Shown piece by piece: positions 15,784-24,599 of a DNA stretch of 53,299 nucleotides (positions within the stretch are counted from its first letter, which is position 1; each line of letters opens with the position of its first letter). This DNA is from Candidatus Alistipes intestinigallinarum (GTDB lineage Bacteria; Bacteroidota; Bacteroidia; Bacteroidales; Rikenellaceae): NCBI GenBank assembly GCA_019115745.1, contig DXDA01000022.1, positions 1 to 53,299 on the forward strand, written 5' to 3'. Both the position numbers and the translations under genes were made by a program. The notes under the pieces are model-generated. The model saw only the letters and a program-made list of their open reading frames with translations. It made no database searches and was not told the DNA's origin.

Positions 15784-18700
15784 AGCTGTTGCAACGTTTT
15801 CCAGGCGTCCTCCACATCTTTGACATTCCTAACGGTCATCGCCAGCCGATTATTGTGTTGTTTGAGCACAAATCGGTCGGGACGCTGCGTAACCCGTTGC
15901 AGCAACGTCATGAAGGTGTCGCTTTTATAATAAGGTGAATGCTCCTCGCCCACGAAGTGCACGATCATCAGGCCGTTCTTGACCTTCACGCGCTCCATAC
16001 CCAGCCGGATGGCCTCCCAGCGCAGCCGGACGACGTTCAGCAGCTCCTTCGCCGCACGCGGCAGGGGGCCGAAACGGTCCACCAGCCGGTTCTCGAAGGC
16101 CTGCAATGCCGCCTCGTCCTTCGTCGAGTCGAGTTCGCGGTAGAGTTTCAGACGCTCGGCCTGCTGCGAAACGTAGTCGTCGGGCAGCGACGCGTCGACC
16201 TCGATCTCGATGTGGGCGTCGTCGATGAAGGCCATGCGCTCCACGACCTCCTGCTCCCCGGCCCCGAGCCCCGCAACCTGGAGCCCCTCGGCCCGCAGCT
16301 CGGCCACCGCCTCGTTCATGATCTTCTGGTAGGTCTCGAAGCCGATGTCGGCGATGAAACCGCTCTGTTCGGCACCCAGCAGGTTCCCCGCACCCCGGAT
16401 GTCGAGGTCCTGCATGGCGATGTTGAAGCCCGACCCGAGGTCCGAAAACTCCTCGATGGCGCGCAGTCTCCGCCGTGCGTCGGACGACAGCAGCTCGTCC
16501 GGAGGCGACAGCAGGTAGCAGTAGGCCTTCTGGTTCGAGCGGCCCACACGCCCGCGCAGCTGGTGCAGATCGCTCAACCCGAAATTCTGGGCGTTGTCGA
16601 CGATGATCGTATTGGCGTTCGGGATGTCGATGCCGTTCTCGACGATCGTCGTCGACAGCAGCACGTCGAACTCCCCGTAGATGAAGTCCATGATGAGTTT
16701 CTCCAGCTTCTCGGCCGGCATCTTGCCGTGCCCCACCCCCACACGGGCCTTCGGGCACACCCGCGTGATCATTCCCTGGATGGTCATCAGGTCCTCCACG
16801 CGGTTGTGGACGAAGTAGACCTGACCGCCGCGCGCCAGCTCCGTCTCGATGGCGTCGCGCACGATCTCCTCCGAGAAGACGTGCGATTCGGTGAGGATCG
16901 GCTGCCGGTTGGGCGGCGGCGTCGAGATCACCGACAGGTCGCGCGACCCCATCAGTGAGAACTGCAGCGTCCGCGGGATGGGCGTCGCCGTCAGCGTCAG
17001 CGTGTCCACCGAGACGCTCATCTGGGTGAGTTTCTCCTTGGCCGCCACGCCGAACTTCTGCTCCTCGTCGATGATCAGCAGCCCCAGATCGCGGAAGACG
17101 ACCTGTTTGCCCAGCATCTTGTGCGTGCCGATCAGGATGTCGATCTTCCCCGCGGCCAGGTCGGCGCAGATCTCCCGCACCTCCTTCGCGGACTTCGTGC
17201 GGTTGAGATACTCCACCCGCACCGGGAAGTCGCGCAGCCGCTCCGAAAACGACCGGTAGTGCTGCAGCGCGAGGATCGTCGTCGGCACGAGCACCGCCAC
17301 CTGCTTGCCGTCGCACGCCGCCTTGAACGCCGCACGGATCGCCACCTCGGTCTTCCCGAAGCCCACGTCGCCGCACACCAGCCGGTCCATCGGCTGATCC
17401 GACTCCATGTCCTTCTTGATGGCCGCCGTGGCCGCCTGCTGGTCCGGCGTATCCTCCCAGCGGAACGACGCCTCCAACTCGTGCTGCAGGTAGCTGTCCG
17501 GCGAGAAGGCAAAGCCCTTCGAAGCCTTGCGCTTGGCGTAGAGCGCAATCAGCTCGCGCGAAATATCCTTGACGGCCTTCTTCGTGGCGTTCTTGAGCTT
17601 CTGCCAGGCCCCCGTACCCAGTTTGTAGACCTTCGGGGGTTCGCCGTCGCCCGATTTGTAACGCGAAATGCGGTGCAGCGAGTGCACGTTCACAAAGAGC
17701 ACGTCGCCATCCTTGTAGACCAGCTTGATCGCCTCGTGGGTCTTGCCCCCCTCGTTGATCTTCACCAGCCCGTCGAAACGCCCCACACCGTGATCGATGT
17801 GCACCACGTAGTCGCCTGGGCGCAACTGGTTCAACTCCGCAACGGTCATCTGCTCGTCGCGCCGGATCTCGCCGTTGATGCGGTAGCGCTGGTAGCGGTC
17901 GAAGATCTGGTGGTCCGTATAGAGGCACAGCTTCAGATCGTTGTCCACGAAGCCCTCGTGCAGCGTCACCGCCAGCGACCGCACCACGGCCTGTCCGCGG
18001 CCGATCTGGTGGAAGATGTTTTCCAGACGCTCGACCTGCGCCCGGTTCTCCGAAAGAATCCAGGTATCATAACCCCGCAGCGCGTTGCGGATCATGTCGT
18101 CGGCCAGCATCTCGAAGTTCTTGTTGAACTTCGGCTGCGGGGCCGTCGAGAAGGTCACCTCCGCCGTTGCGGGGCGCTCCGGAAGGTTGTCGCGCAGCAC
18201 CACAAGCCGGTTCTCCGACAGGTCCGCCAGCAGGCCGTTGCGGCTCGTAAGCAGGTGGTCGATCTCCTCGGGATGCTCCATGTCCCCGAGCGCCTTGCGC
18301 CGCACGTCGTTCACCCGCCGCAGCACGAAATCCGCATCGTAGAACCACCACGCAGCCTCTCCGCCCGCGAATTTCGCCAGCGAAACCTTGGCCGCAGCCG
18401 CCACACCGGCATTCAGGTCGGGGATGATCTCCACCCGGTCGAGCCTGTCGGCCGACAACTGGCTCGAAATGTTGAACCGCCGGATCGAGTCGACCTCGTC
18501 GCCGAAGAAATCCAGTCGGTAGGGTTTGCTCTCCGAGTAGGAGAAGACGTCGACGATGCCGCCGCGCAGCGAATACTGGCCGGGCTCGTAGACGAAATCC
18601 ACCCGCGTGAAGGCCGCATCGAGCAGCTCCTGTTCCAACACCTCGATCGAGATCCGGTCACCCACCCGCACGGCAATCGTCCGCCGCTGGAGCACCTCGG

Positions 18701-19121
18701 CATCGGCCACCCGTTCGGCCAGCGCCTCGGGATAGGTGCAGACCACCCGATAGTCGTCCTTCGAGCCCCCGAACGCCCGGATGGCATTCATGGCCGTCGT
18801 ACGCTGTACGACACCCTGGGGATCCTCGGCCCCGTAGGCCGCCGAACGCTTGTAGGAGGAGGGGAAGAAGTAGACCCGCTTTTCGTCGAGCAGGTTATAG
18901 AAATCGTTGAGCAGGTAGGCCGCCGCATCGCGGTCCTCGGCCACAAAGAGATGGACCCCGCCGCATTTCGACACGGCTGCCGCCGCATAGAACGACAAAG
19001 CCCCGCCGACCAGCTCCCGAAGATGGAGGGTCGTGCTTCGGTTCCGGTATTCGCGGCACAGCTTCCCGAGGGTCTTCGACCCGGCGGCGAACTGCGCCAA
19101 CTGCTCGCGGGGTGTTGTCAT
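15780..19121 (-). CDS. mfd: Transcription-repair coupling factor Mfd
   Basis: The 1113-residue SF2 translocase removes RNA polymerase stalled at lesions and recruits UvrA. The N-terminal UvrB-like domains end near 430; the RNA-polymerase-interacting domain carries DYVVHIDHGVGRFDGL (about 440). The motor has Walker A GDVGFGKTEVA (near 600), DEEQKFGV as motif II and TATPIPRTLQFS as motif III. The C-terminal TRCF domain follows (about 960-1060). Its length is typical for Bacteroidetes. It starts 6 bp after the rng stop and shares its stop with the coaX start. Confidence 0.98.
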   Translation of the reverse strand: MTTPREQLAQFAAGSKTLGKLCREYRNRSTTLHLRELVGGALSFYAAAAVSKCGGVHLFVAEDRDAAAYLLNDFYNLLDEKRVYFFPSSYKRSAAYGAEDPQGVVQRTTAMNAIRAFGGSKDDYRVVCTYPEALAERVADAEVLQRRTIAVRVGDRISIEVLEQELLDAAFTRVDFVYEPGQYSLRGGIVDVFSYSESKPYRLDFFGDEVDSIRRFNISSQLSADRLDRVEIIPDLNAGVAAAAKVSLAKFAGGEAAWWFYDADFVLRRVNDVRRKALGDMEHPEEIDHLLTSRNGLLADLSENRLVVLRDNLPERPATAEVTFSTAPQPKFNKNFEMLADDMIRNALRGYDTWILSENRAQVERLENIFHQIGRGQAVVRSLAVTLHEGFVDNDLKLCLYTDHQIFDRYQRYRINGEIRRDEQMTVAELNQLRPGDYVVHIDHGVGRFDGLVKINEGGKTHEAIKLVYKDGDVLFVNVHSLHRISRYKSGDGEPPKVYKLGTGAWQKLKNATKKAVKDISRELIALYAKRKASKGFAFSPDSYLQHELEASFRWEDTPDQQAATAAIKKDMESDQPMDRLVCGDVGFGKTEVAIRAAFKAACDGKQVAVLVPTTILALQHYRSFSERLRDFPVRVEYLNRTKSAKEVREICADLAAGKIDILIGTHKMLGKQVVFRDLGLLIIDEEQKFGVAAKEKLTQMSVSVDTLTLTATPIPRTLQFSLMGSRDLSVISTPPPNRQPILTESHVFSEEIVRDAIETELARGGQVYFVHNRVEDLMTIQGMITRVCPKARVGVGHGKMPAEKLEKLIMDFIYGEFDVLLSTTIVENGIDIPNANTIIVDNAQNFGLSDLHQLRGRVGRSNQKAYCYLLSPPDELLSSDARRRLRAIEEFSDLGSGFNIAMQDLDIRGAGNLLGAEQSGFIADIGFETYQKIMNEAVAELRAEGLQVAGLGAGEQEVVERMAFIDDAHIEIEVDASLPDDYVSQQAERLKLYRELDSTKDEAALQAFENRLVDRFGPLPRAAKELLNVVRLRWEAIRLGMERVKVKNGLMIVHFVGEEHSPYYKSDTFMTLLQRVTQRPDRFVLKQHNNRLAMTVRNVKDVEDAWKTLQQL

Positions 19122-19127
19122 GAATGG

Positions 19128-20684
19128 TTACAGTTCGATCAGGTCGTTGTCCTTCCGGTCGTGGTAGTGCACCTCGATGATGCCCGTACTCTGGTCCTCG
19201 ACGATCTTCAGCCGCACCTTGTACTTCCACTCCCAGCGGCGCCGCAGCGACCAGAAACCTTTCCGAAGATACGACGCCACGTAGGGACTCACGACCAGTT
19301 TGATGAATTTGTGACCCCGGTCTTCGGTCAGGAACGAGATCTGATTCTCGATCTTCTTGTCCAGCAGCACCGTAGGTTCCACCTTGCCCGTACCGTTGCA
19401 CGTCGGGCAGACGTCCGAGACGTTCTCCACCGCCACCGGACGAACCCGCTGGCGCGTGATCTGCATCAGTCCGAACTTCGTCAGCGGAAGCACCGTATGC
19501 TTGGCCTTGTCCGTCGACATGAGTTTCACCATCTCGTCGTACAGCGCCTGTTTGTTCTGCGCCTTGTGCAGATCGATGAAGTCGATGATCACGATGCCCC
19601 CCAGGTCGCGCAGCCGCAACTGCCGGGCAATCTCCTTCGCCGCAGCCAGGTTCACGTCCATGGCCGTCTGCTCCTGATTGTCCTCGGCCTTGGTCCGGTT
19701 GCCGGAGTTGACGTCGATGACGTTCATCGCCTCCGTATGCTCGATGATCAGGTAGGCCCCGCGCTTCAACGACACGTACTTGGCAAACAGCGACTTGATC
19801 TGCTTCGAGATGTCGAAGTTGTCGAAGATCGGAACCGTCCCCTTGTAGAGCGTCACGATCTTCTCCTTTTCGGGGTCGATCTGCCGGATGTAGTTGCGGA
19901 TGTCGTTGTACATCGCCTCGTCGTTGACGGCAATCTGCGAGAAGGAGCCGTTCAGCGAGTCGCGGATGATCGTATTGGCGCGGTTCATCTCGCTCATCAG
20001 CAGCGCCGGAGCCTGGGCCCCGCACTTCTTGATCGCCCCGCAGGTCTTGCGCCAGCGTTCGATCTGCGTCTGGATGTCATGCTCGATATCCTCGTCCTTG
20101 GCCTCCATGGCCGCCGTGCGGATAATCACGCCGAAATTCTTCGGAAGAACCTCCGAAGCGATCCGTTTCAGGCGCCGTTTCTCCTCCGCCGAGCGGATCT
20201 TCTGCGACAGGAACACCTTCGACGAGAAGGGAACCAGCACCACGTTGCGGCCCGCCAGCGAGATGTCCGATGTCAGGCGCGGCCCTTTGGTCGAAATCGC
20301 CTCCTTGGCCACCTGGACCATGATCTGCTGCCCCACCTGGAGGTATTCGCCGATCTTGCCCGTCTTCTCGACCGGCGCTTCGAGCTTCATGGTATCGACC
20401 CGCATACCGCGTTTGCCGGGCTGCTGCGAGGCGACGAGTTTCTGCAGCGACGGAAATTGGGTTCCCAGGTCGAGGTAGTGGATAAAAGCATCCTTTTCGT
20501 GACCTATGTTGACGAATGCCGCATTCAGACCCGGCATGATCTTGCGCACTTTCCCGAGGTAAATGTCTCCCACGGCAAAACCCGTCTGGCACTGCTCCTT
20601 GTTGAGCTCGACGAGCACCTTGTCCTCGCACAAGGCGATGGTGATCTCGGTAGGGTTGACGTTTACGATTAACTCTCTGTTCAT
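19128..20684 (-). CDS. rng: Ribonuclease E/G family endonuclease
   Basis: The 518-residue endoribonuclease acts in rRNA and mRNA processing. The S1 domain is at about 35-120 (VGDIYLGKVRKIMPGLNAAFVNIG, KDAFIHYLDLG). The catalytic metal site is visible as NVIDVNSGNRTKAEDN and VIIDFIDLHK, and the zinc-link CPTCNGTG is present near residue 415. It has the short RNase G form without the long RNase E scaffold tail. The open frame runs to 20861, but the ATG at 20684 (MNRELIVNVNPTEITIA) fits the family. It is the first gene of the minus-strand run towards ppiD. Confidence 0.95.
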   Translation of the reverse strand: MNRELIVNVNPTEITIALCEDKVLVELNKEQCQTGFAVGDIYLGKVRKIMPGLNAAFVNIGHEKDAFIHYLDLGTQFPSLQKLVASQQPGKRGMRVDTMKLEAPVEKTGKIGEYLQVGQQIMVQVAKEAISTKGPRLTSDISLAGRNVVLVPFSSKVFLSQKIRSAEEKRRLKRIASEVLPKNFGVIIRTAAMEAKDEDIEHDIQTQIERWRKTCGAIKKCGAQAPALLMSEMNRANTIIRDSLNGSFSQIAVNDEAMYNDIRNYIRQIDPEKEKIVTLYKGTVPIFDNFDISKQIKSLFAKYVSLKRGAYLIIEHTEAMNVIDVNSGNRTKAEDNQEQTAMDVNLAAAKEIARQLRLRDLGGIVIIDFIDLHKAQNKQALYDEMVKLMSTDKAKHTVLPLTKFGLMQITRQRVRPVAVENVSDVCPTCNGTGKVEPTVLLDKKIENQISFLTEDRGHKFIKLVVSPYVASYLRKGFWSLRRRWEWKYKVRLKIVEDQSTGIIEVHYHDRKDNDLIEL

Positions 20685-20880
20685 TATATCTTGTTCCGCA
20701 CGCCGGAGACCGGCGGCGGCAGGGCTGAAATTAGTAACTGAAGCCGCATTTTGGGATGAAGTGGCGGCAAACTCCAAGGACGATGTCCGACACCGCAACG
20801 GTGGGGACCGAAAGGCTTCCGGAAAAGCGGCCCGGCCGCTAAATACGGGCGCCGGAAACACCCGAAATGTCGAATTCCGA

Positions 20881-20924
20881 AAAATAGGTAAAGCTAAAAG
20901 AACCCGGGGGCCCCTTTAGCTTTA
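20881..20924 (-). terminator. Terminator after the HU / small basic protein genes
   Basis: TAAAGCTAAA (20889-20898) and TTTAGCTTTA (20915-20924) form a perfect 10-bp inverted repeat around a GC-rich centre containing GGGGGCCCC. Read on the minus strand it follows the stop of the 29-residue gene and leads into T-rich sequence. Confidence 0.7.
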
Positions 20925-20951
20925 TCTATTCGTTAGCACGAAGGTGCTACC

Positions 20952-21041
20952 CTACTTCTTCTTGTGACGGTTCTTGCGCAGACGTTTTTTGCGCTTGTGG
21001 GTAGCCATCTTGTGCCGCTTATGCTTCTTTCCGTTTGGCAT
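20952..21041 (-). CDS. 29-residue highly basic protein, candidate ribosomal protein
   Basis: ATG at 21039-21041 opens a 29-codon frame reading MPNGKKHKRHKMATHKRKKR followed by LRKNRHKKK and TAG. More than half of the residues are Lys, Arg or His. The frame starts 31 bp after the HU stop, on the same strand, and is followed by a terminator, so it looks like a real second cistron. A near-identical small basic protein is, as far as I recall, conserved across Bacteroidetes. Its composition is that of a small ribosomal protein such as bTHX or bL38, the protein first seen in the Flavobacterium johnsoniae ribosome structure; which one, if either, I cannot say from sequence alone. Confidence 0.75.
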   Translation of the reverse strand: MPNGKKHKRHKMATHKRKKRLRKNRHKKK

Positions 21042-21072
21042 AGTGGTTAAATTTTAAGAGGTTCTTGATTGA

Positions 21073-21345
21073 TTATTTCACCTTCGCTGCGAAGCTCTTG
21101 GCGGGCTTGAAAGCGGGGATGTTATGTTCGGGGATGGTGATCGTCGTGTTCTTCGAGATGTTGCGGGCAACTTTCTTGGCACGCTTCTTCACGATGAAAC
21201 TTCCGAAGCCGCGAAGATACACGTTATTCTTCTCGGTGAGCGACGTCTTGATGCTCTCCATGAAAGCCTCAACGATAGCCTGCACCTGCACTTTCTCCAC
21301 TCCGGTGCTCTTAGCGATTTCGCTTACGATATCAGCCTTTGTCAT
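21073..21345 (-). CDS. hup: HU family DNA-binding protein
   Basis: The 90-residue nucleoid protein begins MTKADIVSEIAKSTGVEK and has the HU core VYLRGFGSFIVKKRAKKVARN and the arm ISKNTTITIPEHNIPAFKPAKSF, the DNA-bending beta arms with the conserved Pro. It binds and bends DNA as a dimer. The frame is open upstream to 21576, but the ATG at 21345 matches the family and lies about 45 bp after a good promoter. Confidence 0.96.
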   Translation of the reverse strand: MTKADIVSEIAKSTGVEKVQVQAIVEAFMESIKTSLTEKNNVYLRGFGSFIVKKRAKKVARNISKNTTITIPEHNIPAFKPAKSFAAKVK

Positions 21346-21391
21346 ATCTTTATGTTGTTTAAAATTAAGTTCGTCCGAATGATTCGGAGTG

Positions 21392-21422
21392 CAAATATAC
21401 GCTTTATTTGCATTTCCGCCAA
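21392..21422 (-). promoter_or_regulatory. Promoter of the HU gene
   Basis: On the minus strand TATATTTG (21392-21399) is a full -7 match. A TTG lies 20 bp upstream (21420-21422). The leader to the HU ATG would be about 40 nt. The rest of the 240-bp gap back to the permease gene holds A/T runs and nothing else recognised. Confidence 0.6.
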
Positions 21423-21585
21423 CAAACCGCAATTTTTTTTCATTTTTTTCGTCGCGGGCGTACGGCGCACGCTCCCAGCACGATACCCGGACAAACGCAA
21501 ATCCCGGGCCAAATTCGAACCGACCTGCCCCTGTGCCCGGAATCCGGCGTCGGAAAGCCGCGGCACGGACCGTCAAGGATTTGAT

Positions 21586-22554
21586 TCACAACAAAATATT
21601 GAACAGCCAGCCCGACAGCACGAAAAACAGGGTCATCACCCCGAAGAAAATCCCGATCAGGCGCCAGGTCATCACCTTGCGGAGCATCGCCGCCTCGGGC
21701 AGCGACAACCCGACGACGCCCATCATGAAGGCGATGGCCGTACCGAGCGGAATCCCCTTGGCGACGAAGACCTGCACGACGGGTACGATTCCTGCGGCAT
21801 TGGCATACATCGGCACGGCACAGATCACGGCCAGCGGTACGGCGTACCAGTTCTCCCGGGCCATGAAGCGTTCGAAAAAGCCCTCCGGCACGTAACCGTG
21901 CAGGGCGGCGCCGACCCCGATTCCGATCAGCACATAGAGGAGCACCCCGCGCACGATGGACCACGCATCGCGGAGGATCTGCGGCAGCCGCTCCGAGAAG
22001 GGAGCCCGGTCCTGCGTCCAGGAGGCGGTCTGCTCCTCGGACGACGCCTGCAGGGCCCGGACCCACGGCGAGAGGTAACGCTCCAGGCGCAGGCGCCCCA
22101 ACACGAATCCCCCGACCGTTCCGAGCAACAGCCCGCTCACGAGGTAAATCGCCGTTGCCCGCACCCCGAATGCCCCGAGGAACATCGCCACGGCCACTTC
22201 GTTGACCAACGGCGAGGTGATCAGGAACGAGAGCGTGACGCCCAGCGGGATGCCGCCCTTGACGAACCCGATGAAGAGCGGGATCGACGAGCAGGAGCAG
22301 AAGGGCGTGACGGCCCCGAACAGGGAGGCCAGCAGATACTGGAATCCGTAAAGCCGGCGTGTGGCCAGGTAACGGCGGAGTTTGTCCACGGGGAAATAGG
22401 CGTTGACGATGCCCATCACCACGCTGATCAGAAAGAGCAGCAGCAGGATCTTGAGCGTATCGTAGACGAAAAAGTTGACGGCACTGCCCAGGTGCGAGGC
22501 GGGTTCCAGGCGGAAAACGCCGTAAACGAGCCAGTCGGCAAAGCGTTGAATCAT
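21586..22554 (-). CDS. Permease of the ArsP/YraQ (UPF0718) family
   Basis: The 322-residue polytopic protein has two related halves of membrane helices split by a hydrophilic loop (about 165-205). The family motifs are TPFCSCSSIPLFIGFVKGG (near 85) and PMYANAAGIVPVVQVF in the second half. ArsP, a member of this family, exports trivalent organoarsenicals; others are linked to copper or zinc. It starts 3 bp after the arsG stop, so it is the last gene of the ars-type cluster, and efflux of a metalloid or its organic form is a reasonable guess. Confidence 0.88.
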   Translation of the reverse strand: MIQRFADWLVYGVFRLEPASHLGSAVNFFVYDTLKILLLLFLISVVMGIVNAYFPVDKLRRYLATRRLYGFQYLLASLFGAVTPFCSCSSIPLFIGFVKGGIPLGVTLSFLITSPLVNEVAVAMFLGAFGVRATAIYLVSGLLLGTVGGFVLGRLRLERYLSPWVRALQASSEEQTASWTQDRAPFSERLPQILRDAWSIVRGVLLYVLIGIGVGAALHGYVPEGFFERFMARENWYAVPLAVICAVPMYANAAGIVPVVQVFVAKGIPLGTAIAFMMGVVGLSLPEAAMLRKVMTWRLIGIFFGVMTLFFVLSGWLFNILL

Positions 22555-22557
22555 CGT

Positions 22558-23265
22558 TCAGCAAAAATAAAGGATTCCATAATAGAGGCCGATCGCCAGG
22601 AAGAGCCACCCGACCATCCGGGTCATCCAGCGTTGGAGGGTGCGCATCCGGTCGTAGAAGGCCCCCACCCGGGCGGCACCCGAAGCCAGCAGCCAGGCAA
22701 CGACCGCCACGGGCAGGGCCGTCGCCAGGGCGAAGACCGCCGGAAGCAGATAGCCTCCCGATTCGGCGGCCGCCATCGGGATCAACACCCCGAAATAGAA
22801 GAGTCCGCTCGTCGGGCAGAAGGCCAGCGCGAAGAGCATTCCGAGGAGCAGCGCCCCCCAGCCGCCGTGCCGTCCGAGGCGTTCGCCGCTCCGGGCAAAA
22901 CCCCATTGCGGCCACCGGATCCGGTCGCCGAAGAGCAGGAACAGACCAATGAGCACCAGCACCGGGGCCAGCAGCCATTCGCCCCAGCGTCCGAAAGCGC
23001 GCTCCACGGCGAAAAGGCTCCCGCCGCCCCGCAGCAGCGCAATCAGCACCGCCCCCAGGAGCGTATAGGCCGCCAGGCGCCCGAGCGTATAGAGCAACCC
23101 GTTGCGCAGGACGGCGCGGCGATCGTCCACCCGTCGCGCCAGGTATCCCACCGCGGCGATGTTCGTCGCCAGCGGGCAGGGGCTGATGGCCGTCAGCAAG
23201 CCGAGCAGGAAAGCCGTCACCACGGGGAGGGTCGAACCCTCCAGCAATTGTTGCAGCGACTCCAT
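22558..23265 (-). CDS. arsG: ArsG-like CcdA/DsbD-type membrane protein
   Basis: The 235-residue protein has about six hydrophobic helices and the paired cysteines of CcdA-type electron carriers: AISPCPLATN in the first helix and AFCPTSGLFYFG in the fourth. In Bacteroides vulgatus ArsE, ArsF and ArsG together are reported to reduce nitroaromatic arsenicals and export the amine products; gene order and types here match. The frame is open to a TTG at 23280, but the ATG at 23265, 4 bp after the arsF stop, is the better start. Confidence 0.85.
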   Translation of the reverse strand: MESLQQLLEGSTLPVVTAFLLGLLTAISPCPLATNIAAVGYLARRVDDRRAVLRNGLLYTLGRLAAYTLLGAVLIALLRGGGSLFAVERAFGRWGEWLLAPVLVLIGLFLLFGDRIRWPQWGFARSGERLGRHGGWGALLLGMLFALAFCPTSGLFYFGVLIPMAAAESGGYLLPAVFALATALPVAVVAWLLASGAARVGAFYDRMRTLQRWMTRMVGWLFLAIGLYYGILYFC

Positions 23266-23269
23266 GGGA

Positions 23270-23737
23270 CTACAATTCAAGCAGTTTTTCGATTTCGCGC
23301 GTCAGGAGGGCGCGGAACTCTTCGGGATTCGTGCGGGCGTTGTCGAAGGCCGGGCGGGTCAGGTTAACCACCGTATCCGCACCGTCGCGCCGCCCATGCA
23401 GCAGCAGCGACGACCACGCCACGCCGTAACGCGCCGCCAACGTCTCCTCCCGTTCGATCTCCACCACCCGCAGCACCAGCGAGCTGTCGGCCACCTGACG
23501 CGCAAACGTTCCGGCAACCACTTCGCGTGTCAGTCGCTCGATAGCCCGGCACGTCGGGCAGCGCCGCCGGGTATGGAACGACAGCACCTCCACCCGATCC
23601 GGAAGCGACTCCGCAAGTTGTGCGGACGTGGTTTCCGGCATTCCGGCTCTTTCGGCCGACGCATTCGCGCCGTTTCGGCCGGACGGCTGCCCGCAACTCC
23701 CGAATGCAAGCAGCCCCAAAAGCAAAATCCTCCGCAT
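23270..23737 (-). CDS. arsF: ArsF-like thioredoxin-fold lipoprotein
   Basis: The 155-residue protein starts with a lipoprotein-type signal (MRRILLLGLLAFGSCGQPSG; Cys15). A thioredoxin-like domain follows (about 45-150) with a CxxC in HTRRRCPTCRAIERL near 60. It fits the family called nitroreductase subunit ArsF, acting outside the inner membrane with ArsG. It starts 6 bp after arsE. The linker between lipid anchor and domain is short. Confidence 0.82.
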   Translation of the reverse strand: MRRILLLGLLAFGSCGQPSGRNGANASAERAGMPETTSAQLAESLPDRVEVLSFHTRRRCPTCRAIERLTREVVAGTFARQVADSSLVLRVVEIEREETLAARYGVAWSSLLLHGRRDGADTVVNLTRPAFDNARTNPEEFRALLTREIEKLLEL

Positions 23738-23743
23738 ACCGGT

Positions 23744-23977
23744 CTATTGAGCAAGCAGCCGTTTCACTTCGTCGAGCGAGAGCCGCCGTCCGGCCGAAAC
23801 CACCCGACCATCCACCACCAGTGCCGGAAGCGCCAGCACACCACAGGCGAGGATGCGTTCCAGATTCTCCTCCTTCAGCACTTCCGCCTCCAGTCCCAAC
23901 TCCGCAGCGGCGCGTTTCGTCGTCTCGAACAGGGCCCGGCATCCCGCGCATCCTGTTCCCAATACTTCGATCTTCAT
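23744..23977 (-). CDS. arsE: ArsE-like small thioredoxin-family protein
   Basis: The 77-residue protein has the compact thioredoxin fold with the active site GTGCAGCRALFE (Cys10 and Cys13) and the cis-Pro segment VLALPALVVDGRVV. This is the MTH895/TM0996-like redox-active disulfide family. In the arsEFG arrangement it is the cytoplasmic thiol donor for ArsG. A separate operator lies 40-67 bp upstream, so it starts a sub-transcript distinct from arsR. Confidence 0.85.
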   Translation of the reverse strand: MKIEVLGTGCAGCRALFETTKRAAAELGLEAEVLKEENLERILACGVLALPALVVDGRVVSAGRRLSLDEVKRLLAQ

Positions 23978-24016
23978 TCTTCGTACCTTTTAAAGTTTGT
24001 TTATGAATTTAATATG

Positions 24017-24044
24017 TAGTTCGTCGAACTACGAACATAGTTCG
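24017..24044 (-). promoter_or_regulatory. Second ArsR-type operator, upstream of arsE
   Basis: The palindrome TAGTTCGTCGAACTA (24017-24031) is followed by CGAACATAGTTCG (24032-24044). It contains GTTCG-N8-CGAAC (24019-24036), the same half-sites and spacing as the operator at the arsR promoter. No good -33/-7 pair is seen: TATGTTCG at 24032-24039 on the minus strand is one base off TAnnTTTG. The gap from here to the arsR stop (about 24045-24267) is C-rich on the plus strand and holds no gene. Confidence 0.6.
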
Positions 24045-24267
24045 CAAAAAAAAGAGCCGTACACTTCGCCCCCGAGGTGGTCCGACCGCACAACTTTCCG
24101 CCAATCGCACACGCCCGACCCGTCCAACCTCACAGCACCCAATCCATCCGAAGCAACGACCGTCCGACTACACCCGCCAAACTGCACCCGCCGACCTCAT
24201 AGTTCTCGGCTCGCCCGGAACTCCGGCCCCACAACTTCCGCCCGGCCTCGCAAAGCCACCGCCCGGC

Positions 24268-24588
24268 TCACTCGCAGCAGGAGCCCGTCCCGGCACAGTC
24301 GCAGAAAAAATCGGCAAAAAAACGCCGCGCCTCCTCCCAGTTCGCCCGGTTGATGCAGTAACGCACCTTCGGAGGCAGGATCTCCCCCTGGATCAATCCG
24401 GCCTCCTTCAACTCCTTGAGATGCTGCGAGACCGTGGCCTTCGAAATGGGCAGCACCTCGTGGATCTCCCCGAAGAAACAGTGCTCCTGCCGGGCCAGAA
24501 ACCGCAGAATGGCAATCCGCGCCGGATGTCCCAGCGCCTTGGCATAACGCGCCAACCGCGCCTCCCGATCCGTATAGTTGCGTTCCAT
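24268..24588 (-). CDS. arsR: ArsR/SmtB family metalloregulatory repressor
   Basis: The 106-residue winged-helix protein has the helix-turn-helix [19 protein letters not shown] (about 48-66) after [18 protein letters not shown]. The C-terminus ends [13 protein letters not shown], with four cysteines that could bind As(III) or another thiophilic ion; Cys37 in [11 protein letters not shown] is a further candidate. It probably represses itself and arsEFG until an inducer binds. An ATG two codons upstream (24594) is also possible. The frame is open further upstream over porX in antisense, which is not coding. Confidence 0.9.
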   Translation of the reverse strand: MERNYTDREARLARYAKALGHPARIAILRFLARQEHCFFGEIHEVLPISKATVSQHLKELKEAGLIQGEILPPKVRYCINRANWEEARRFFADFFCDCAGTGSCCE

Positions 24589-24599
24589 GAGCATCGAAT

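Noticed and set aside
17121..20672. 1183-codon plus-strand frame over mfd and rng
   Set aside because: It lies antisense to two well-conserved genes, is rich in Arg, His and Val, and has no domain signature. High GC content leaves such antisense frames open.
22558..23280. Longer arsG from a TTG at 23280
   Set aside because: An ATG at 23265 lies just after the arsF stop and starts cleanly before the first helix; the TTG would overlap arsF.
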